DNA from: Muribaculaceae bacterium
GTDB lineage: Bacteria > Bacteroidota > Bacteroidia > Bacteroidales > Muribaculaceae
DNA length: 64,000 bases
Assembly (NCBI GenBank): GCA_009775225.1
Contig: VSPE01000004.1
Location: forward strand, 1-64,000
Direction: 5' to 3'
Below, piece after piece: positions 59,732 through 64,000 of the stretch. How positions within the stretch are numbered: the first letter of the stretch is position 1; every line of letters starts with the position of its first letter. Position numbers and translations under genes: made by a program. Under the pieces are notes generated by a model. That model did not search any database, was not told where the DNA came from, and saw only the letters and a list, made by a program, of their open reading frames with translations.

Positions 59732-60565
59732 TCAGGCTTTGCTTATTATGCCGTTGGGCGCGATGCTGATTTTATGTTCGCGATAGAGGTGGCCTACGGC
59801 TTTTTTGAAGTCTTTCTTCGAGCAGGCGAAGAGCATTTCGATAAGCTCGGGCGATGATTTGTCGCCTACGGGTGCGGCGCCGTCGGATGCGAGGTGCTCG
59901 AGGATGCGGTCGGCGAGTGCAGCCTGTCGGCGTGGTGCGGCGTCCTGCATGGTGAGGTCGATTTTGCCGTCGGGGCGTATCTGTTTTACGTAGGCAGTGA
60001 CTGTTTCTTCTATTTCGATAGGGCTGTAGAGCTCGTTGGAGTATATGATGCCGCGGTGCAGATTGTCTACTATCACTTTATATCCTATCGGGGTGTGTTC
60101 GGTGACGAGGGCCGACACTTTTTGTCCCGGGCGATATTCGGGGAATACGTTGCCGAGGAATTTTTCGATTTTGGCCGATGCTACTATGCGCCCCGAAGCG
60201 TCGTCGACGTATATATACACAAGGTATATGCCGCCGCGCCGCATGCGCACCTTCTGCTGGTTGTAGGGCACAAGGAGGTCTTTTATAAGGCCCCAGTCGA
60301 GGAAGGCGCCAACATCGTTTATGGCTGTGACTTCAAGGTAGGCGAACTCTCCTACAGTGGCGTAGGGGCGCTCGGTGGTGGCGATGAGCCTGTCTTCCGA
60401 GTCTTTGTATATGAATACGCGTACGGTGTCGCCTTGCTGTGGATTTTCGGGCATGTAGCGCGCGGGCAAAAGTACCTCGGCTTCTTCGCCGGGCTTGGAA
60501 AGGTATGCGCCGAAGTCTACCAGACGGCGTATTTCCATATCCTGATATTTTCCTAATTCTATCAT
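59732..60565 (-). CDS. S1-like RNA-binding protein, CvfB family
   Basis: CvfB/YitL-type proteins contain several S1-type OB folds and affect virulence or gene expression in Firmicutes; their role in Bacteroidetes is unclear. I start at the ATG at 60565 (MIELGKYQDMEI; 277 aa), the usual family start. The blocks 'ATERPYATVGEFAYLEVTAI', 'GAFLDWGLIKDLLVPYNQQ' and a C-terminal winged helix ('CSKKDFKKAVGHLYREHKIS') are present. The frame continues 19 codons upstream but those are not conserved. Confidence 0.88.
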   Translation of the reverse strand: MIELGKYQDMEIRRLVDFGAYLSKPGEEAEVLLPARYMPENPQQGDTVRVFIYKDSEDRLIATTERPYATVGEFAYLEVTAINDVGAFLDWGLIKDLLVPYNQQKVRMRRGGIYLVYIYVDDASGRIVASAKIEKFLGNVFPEYRPGQKVSALVTEHTPIGYKVIVDNLHRGIIYSNELYSPIEIEETVTAYVKQIRPDGKIDLTMQDAAPRRQAALADRILEHLASDGAAPVGDKSSPELIEMLFACSKKDFKKAVGHLYREHKISIAPNGIISKA

Positions 60566-60667
60566 TATCGGGGTTAAGTTTGTTACTGTAAAAACAATGT
60601 ATGCGCGTGCTTTGTGGTGCATCGCCGCGCCTTTTTTGTGTTTACCTTTGCAAAGTAAGGATAATAA

Positions 60668-60700
60668 TTTGAGATATCGCCAAAAATTTCATTAAATTTG
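60668..60700 (+). promoter_or_regulatory. Promoter of rsmG
   Basis: TTTG at 60668-60671 and TAAATTTG at 60693-60700, spacing 21 bp. The start codon is 22 bp further on. Confidence 0.6.
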
Positions 60701-60721
60701 CATAATCAATACAATATTATA

Positions 60722-61375
60722 ATGGATATAATCGACAGCGTAGAACTTGTCACCAAATATTTTCCGTCGCTCGATGAGCGTCAGGCCGATGCTTTCAGGC
60801 GTCTGGAGACTCTTTATGAGGACTGGAACACCAAGATAAATGTAATATCGCGCGCCGATACAGGCAATCTGTACTGCCGCCATGTGCTGCACTCACTGGC
60901 TATCGCGAAATTCCTGGGCGAGCTTGCTCTGGGCACCGCTGTAATGGATTTAGGCACGGGAGGCGGTTTTCCCGGTATTCCGCTGGCCATATTCTATCCT
61001 CAGTGCCGTTTTCATCTTATCGACCGCATCGGCAAGAAAATCAGGGTGGCCACGGAGGTTGCTGCCGCCGTGGGACTGGATAATGTGACGTTTCAGCATG
61101 GCGACTCGGGCGAATGTCGCGAGCGCTTCGACTATGTGGTGAGCCGCGCCGTGATGCCTCTCGACGGTCTTCTGAAAGCTTGCTCAAAAAATATCGATTG
61201 CTCGAACCGTCGTCACAACAATATGGCCCCCGGACTTGTATGTCTTAAGGGCGGAGACCTTGCTGCCGAGTTCGCCGGGGTGAACCGCCCGATTATCGAG
61301 GTGCCGGTTAGCGACTATTTCTCCGAGCCGTTCTTCGAGACCAAAGAAGTGGTATATGTGCCGTTTGTAAAATAA
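60722..61375 (+). CDS. rsmG: 16S rRNA (guanine527-N7)-methyltransferase
   Basis: It methylates G527 of 16S rRNA. I start at the ATG at 60722 (MDIIDS; 217 aa). Motif I is VMDLGTGGGFPGIPLAI, followed by 'FHLIDRIGKKIRVATEVA' and 'FDYVVSRAVMPLD', typical of RsmG. The C-terminus reads 'FFETKEVVYVPFVK'. It is followed after 6 bp by the metallo-hydrolase gene. Confidence 0.95.
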   Translation: MDIIDSVELVTKYFPSLDERQADAFRRLETLYEDWNTKINVISRADTGNLYCRHVLHSLAIAKFLGELALGTAVMDLGTGGGFPGIPLAIFYPQCRFHLIDRIGKKIRVATEVAAAVGLDNVTFQHGDSGECRERFDYVVSRAVMPLDGLLKACSKNIDCSNRRHNNMAPGLVCLKGGDLAAEFAGVNRPIIEVPVSDYFSEPFFETKEVVYVPFVK

Positions 61376-61381
61376 AGTATT

Positions 61382-62026
61382 ATGCTGAAGGTAAAGCAGT
61401 TTTCTTTCAATCCCTTCGGGGTGAACACATACGTGGTATGGGATGAAGCCACGCATCAGGCTATGGTGGTAGACCCAGGCATGACAGATGCTTCCGAACA
61501 GAAGTTTTTTGACGGATATATTGCCGACAACGCGCTTACCGTGAAGTATATTGTAAACACGCACATGCACCTCGACCATGTGTTCGGAGACAACTACGTG
61601 CGCGACCACTACGGTGTCAAGATTTCGGCTCATCCTGCCGATGCGCCTCTTGGAGCGTTGGTCGACGGGCAGGCCGCCATGTTCGGGGCGTCGCTTCCTG
61701 CCTCGTATAATACAAAGGCTGAAATTACGTTGCATGAGGGCGACGAACTTACGTTGGGGGAGTATGTATTCAGGGTGATAGAAGTTCCCGGCCATAGCCC
61801 CGGCGGCATTGTGCTCTATTGTCCCGAGGGCGAGTTTGCTCTTGTGGGCGATTCTATCTTTGCCGGTTCGATAGGGCGTACCGACCTTCCCGGAGGTGAC
61901 CATGCCACTCTTATAAATGCACTGAAGACCAAGGTGCTCACATTGCCCGATAATACGCGTCTCCTTCCGGGCCACGACATGAGTACTACTGTGGCCCGAG
62001 AGAAGACAAATCCGTTTATAGTCTGA
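61382..62026 (+). CDS. MBL-fold metallo-hydrolase (glyoxalase II-like)
   Basis: A metallo-beta-lactamase-fold hydrolase of 214 aa. The metal-binding motif is NTHMHLDHVFG (HxHxDH), followed by the later ligands in 'PGHSPGGIVLY', 'LVGDSIFAGSIGRTDL' and 'LLPGHDMST'. Such proteins often act as glyoxalase II-like thioesterases. The exact substrate is unknown. It ends 6 bp before the convergent TPR gene. Confidence 0.92.
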   Translation: MLKVKQFSFNPFGVNTYVVWDEATHQAMVVDPGMTDASEQKFFDGYIADNALTVKYIVNTHMHLDHVFGDNYVRDHYGVKISAHPADAPLGALVDGQAAMFGASLPASYNTKAEITLHEGDELTLGEYVFRVIEVPGHSPGGIVLYCPEGEFALVGDSIFAGSIGRTDLPGGDHATLINALKTKVLTLPDNTRLLPGHDMSTTVAREKTNPFIV

Positions 62027-62032
62027 GGGTTG

Positions 62033-62875
62033 CTACTTGAACAGGGATTTTGCCTTTGCCGGCGAGAGCCCGAGTTTTATAGCCTGCGAAGCATCGGCAT
62101 GAGCTTCGTCGAGGCGGTATCTGTTGCGGTTAAGCCGCGCCCGGTAGTAGTATAGTTCTGCATCGTCGGGATACTTTTTCAATCCGTCCGCTATAGTTGT
62201 GCCTGCATCGCCGAGCAGTCCGAGGGCAAGCTGGCAACCGGCCAGACCGGCATAGTATTCGGCTGCCGGCTCGGTGTCGATGAGTCGGCGGAAGTATGGT
62301 ATGGCCTCGCGGTTGCGCTCTGTCAGAGAGTAAAGTGTTGATAGAGCCTGTGCGGTGTAGGTGCTTTCCGGCTCCGCGTTTTTCAGCACTTCAAAATCGG
62401 CTTCGGCAGTAACGAGGTCTCCGCTGTACAGAGCTATTGTGCCGTGGAAGAAACGACTCTCGACATTAAGTGAGTCTGCTTCAATTACAGCGCCGAAATC
62501 GCGGAACGCATCGGCGTCGCGACCCATTTTAAGAAATACTTTTGCGCGGTTCGCTATTACGGTGCGCATGGCTGGTGCGCGGCGGTGTGCCTCGTTGAGC
62601 GTGGCAAGAGCCAGCGAGTCGCGTTCCATGTAGCTGTACACCATGCCGAGGTTCGACATAAGCAGTATGCTCTCCGGCGCGGCCGGGCGTATGGAAATGG
62701 CATCGATGAGGCGTGCGGCAGCCTCCTCGTAGTCGCCGTCGGCTATTGCCCGGTCGGCCTGCCCGCACAGCAGGAAGTAGGGGTCTTCCTCGTCGTCGGG
62801 CCTGGAGGGAGTCACGGCAAGAGCGTTCAGCCCCAGCGAGCCGAGAATAATGAGGAGGGTAAAGAAGCGTTTCAT
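62033..62875 (-). CDS. Secreted TPR-repeat protein
   Basis: A signal peptide (about residues 1-20) is followed by a chain of helical repeats with the TPR spacing: 'ADRAIADGDYEEAAARLIDA', 'NLGMVYSYMERDSLALATL' and others to the C-terminus 'YYYRARLNRNRYRLDEAHAD'. It is a 280-aa protein presumed to act in the periplasm as a scaffold. The start at 62875 overlaps the lgt stop codon by 4 bp (ATGA); an extended frame reaching 63505 lies in antisense lgt sequence and is not used. Confidence 0.85.
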   Translation of the reverse strand: MKRFFTLLIILGSLGLNALAVTPSRPDDEEDPYFLLCGQADRAIADGDYEEAAARLIDAISIRPAAPESILLMSNLGMVYSYMERDSLALATLNEAHRRAPAMRTVIANRAKVFLKMGRDADAFRDFGAVIEADSLNVESRFFHGTIALYSGDLVTAEADFEVLKNAEPESTYTAQALSTLYSLTERNREAIPYFRRLIDTEPAAEYYAGLAGCQLALGLLGDAGTTIADGLKKYPDDAELYYYRARLNRNRYRLDEAHADASQAIKLGLSPAKAKSLFK

Positions 62876-63735
62876 TTCTTGAGTTTGTCGTTCGGCTCCG
62901 GAGCGAAGCAGTTGGGGTAGGCTATAGCCTCGCGCTTGTGAGTAAAAGCCCACACAATAAGGAAGATACCTAATAAGACGAAGGGTATGCTCAGCAGCTG
63001 CCCCATGTTGTACTCCATTGCAGCTTCGAAAGCTACCTGGTCGTTCTTGATAAACTCGATGAGGAAGCGCGAGCCGAAGGTGCCTATCAGGAATGTGCCG
63101 AAAAGCAGCCCCGGGCGTTCTCCGCAGTTTTTCTTCCAGTACATCCACATCATCAGGCCGAAGAGAGCTAGATATGTGAGAGCCTCGTAGATTTGTGTGG
63201 GGTGGCAGGCGAGGCCGTAGTAGAGGCGATGCCACTCTTCCGAACGGACGAACTTGAAGCCCCAGGGCAGTTCGGTGGGAATACCGAAAATCTCGGAGTT
63301 CATAAGGTTGCCGATGCGAATGAGGCAAGCAACAAATGCAATGGCAATGGTGAGGCGGTCGAATGTCCAGAGCGGGTTGCGCCTGGTGGTGAATATGGAG
63401 AACAGTATTACGGCGATAATGATGCCTATGGCGCCTCCGTGGCTGGCGAGACCGCCCTCCCAGGTGGCAAGTATCTTCCACGGGTGCGCCGAATAGTAGT
63501 CCCACTGGTAGAAGAATACATGACCGAGGCGTGCGCCGACAATGGTAGCCACACCTACATATATGAGCAGGATGCCGAGCCAGCGTTCGGGGACGCCTTC
63601 GCGCTTGAACATGCGGGCTACTATATTAAAGCCAATCCAAAATCCGATGGCGAACATCAGTCCGTACCAGCGTATGGTGACAAAGCTGTCGATAATGTCG
63701 GGATTGATATCCCATGTGATAAACGAGGGAAACAT
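62872..63735 (-). CDS. lgt: Prolipoprotein diacylglyceryl transferase
   Basis: An inner-membrane enzyme that moves diacylglyceryl from phosphatidylglycerol to the lipobox Cys of prolipoproteins. Of 287 aa, the first helix follows 'IIDSFVTIRWYGLMFAIGFWIG', and the Lgt signature is 'CLIRIGNLMNSEIFG' (G-N-x2-N-x-E). The catalytic-region histidine lies in 'ACHPTQIYEAL'. Seven TM segments are visible. It is coupled to the TPR gene downstream. Confidence 0.96.
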   Translation of the reverse strand: MFPSFITWDINPDIIDSFVTIRWYGLMFAIGFWIGFNIVARMFKREGVPERWLGILLIYVGVATIVGARLGHVFFYQWDYYSAHPWKILATWEGGLASHGGAIGIIIAVILFSIFTTRRNPLWTFDRLTIAIAFVACLIRIGNLMNSEIFGIPTELPWGFKFVRSEEWHRLYYGLACHPTQIYEALTYLALFGLMMWMYWKKNCGERPGLLFGTFLIGTFGSRFLIEFIKNDQVAFEAAMEYNMGQLLSIPFVLLGIFLIVWAFTHKREAIAYPNCFAPEPNDKLKK

Positions 63736-63759
63736 TCTTTGAGAAATTAAGAATTATGA

Positions 63760-63810
63760 ATTAAGAATTAAAAATTAAGCGAAGATGAAATATAATTTTT
63801 AATTCTTAAT
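63760..63810. repeat. AT-rich perfect inverted repeat
   Basis: ATTAAGAATTAAAAATTA (63760-63777) is the exact inverse of 63793-63810, around a 15-nt loop. It lies between lgt and the symporter gene. Similar AATTAAGAATT-type runs occur at 16517-16550 before purT, so this may be a small dispersed AT-rich element. Confidence 0.7.
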
Positions 63811-63822
63811 TTTTATTTTTTT

Positions 63823-64000
63823 TCATTTTTACTGAAGTAGTCTTTTGTCGCCTTTCTAACCTTGGGGCTAAGCAGCAGCACGGCAATCATAGTAGGGATA
63901 GCCATGAGTGCGTAGAAGAGGTCGCAGGCCCCGACGGCTGCCTCGATAGGCACTACGGCGAACACTACGAGCGATGCCAGAAAGGCCCATGCGTAATATT
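63823..64000 (-). CDS. Sodium:alanine symporter family protein, C-terminal part (cut by window edge)
   Basis: The last 58 codons of a minus-strand gene that begins beyond 64000 encode two hydrophobic stretches with 'VVPIEAAVGACDLFYALMAI' and 'PTMIAVLLLSPKVRKATKDYFSKN', the usual C-terminus of AlsT/DagA sodium:amino-acid symporters. The stop codon TAA is at 63823-63825. Confidence 0.78.

Noticed and set aside
62876..63505. 5' extension of the TPR gene to a 490-codon frame
   Set aside because: The extra part is antisense to lgt. A signal peptide starts at 62875 with a 4-bp overlap of the lgt stop codon.
1..64000. CRISPR arrays, rRNA genes, insertion sequences or prophage
   Set aside because: No regularly spaced repeats, transposase, integrase or phage-structural motifs were found on reading through both strands.

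Overview
The window looks like chromosomal DNA of a gut-type Bacteroidales bacterium, probably near the Muribaculaceae. This is inferred from Bacteroidetes-style promoters (-7 box TAnnTTTG, often TACCTTTG or TAACTTTG, with a TTTG near -33), the near absence of Shine-Dalgarno sequences, and Bacteroidales-type gene families (DUF2807/GIN, outer-membrane beta-barrel receptors, CvfB, ROK kinases, a Flavobacterium-like tyrosine ammonia-lyase). No rRNA, IS element, prophage or CRISPR array was seen. One tRNA gene (Gln, CTG anticodon) is present.

Layout. Positions 1-18291 are mostly housekeeping: a candidate small RNA, dusB, a GIN-domain protein, a Wzx-like flippase, a ROK sugar kinase, an S1/P1 nuclease, rplU-rpmA, an SDR enzyme, a DedA-rpe-ftsK-lolA-trxB-ybaK-(unknown)-aroC run on the plus strand, and a polyprenyl synthetase-tatD-purT operon on the minus strand. 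Positions 18389-44713 form one 26-kb biosynthetic gene cluster, entirely on the minus strand with many 1-26 bp overlaps. Positions 44892-50253 hold an acetyltransferase, a TonB-type outer-membrane protein, a histidine kinase/response regulator pair and an ogt-type DNA methyltransferase. Positions 50432-56170 encode a three-part RND efflux pump. Positions 56442-64000 hold tRNA-Gln, a PH-domain membrane protein, a TonB-domain secreted protein, a Crp-like regulator, an ECF sigma factor, cvfB, rsmG, a metallo-hydrolase, a TPR protein, lgt and the 3' end of an AlsT-type symporter.

The cluster is the main point of interest. It begins with a flexirubin-type tyrosine ammonia-lyase and has a CoA ligase, two acyl carrier proteins, three complete ketosynthases, two ketosynthase-like proteins that lack the catalytic cysteine, a ketoreductase, two hotdog dehydratase-like proteins, a thioesterase and an O-methyltransferase. 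This is the toolkit for an aryl polyene made from a p-coumaroyl-type starter. Around it lie four acyltransferase domains (LpxL-like, PlsC/PlsB-like, and two fused to other domains), a glycosyltransferase 2 domain, a LolA paralogue, an MMPL/RND exporter, a small EamA-like membrane protein, two CrtI-like FAD oxidoreductases and an esterase. The inferred product is an O-methylated aryl polyene attached to a multi-acylated, possibly glycosylated lipid and carried to the outer membrane. Dialkylresorcinol genes (darA/darB) are not visible.

The clearest regulatory signal is at 47576-47687, between the TonB-type receptor gene and the divergent two-component genes. Four direct repeats spaced 10-11 bp abut an ideal -7 box, and both divergent genes appear to be transcribed from about their own start codons.
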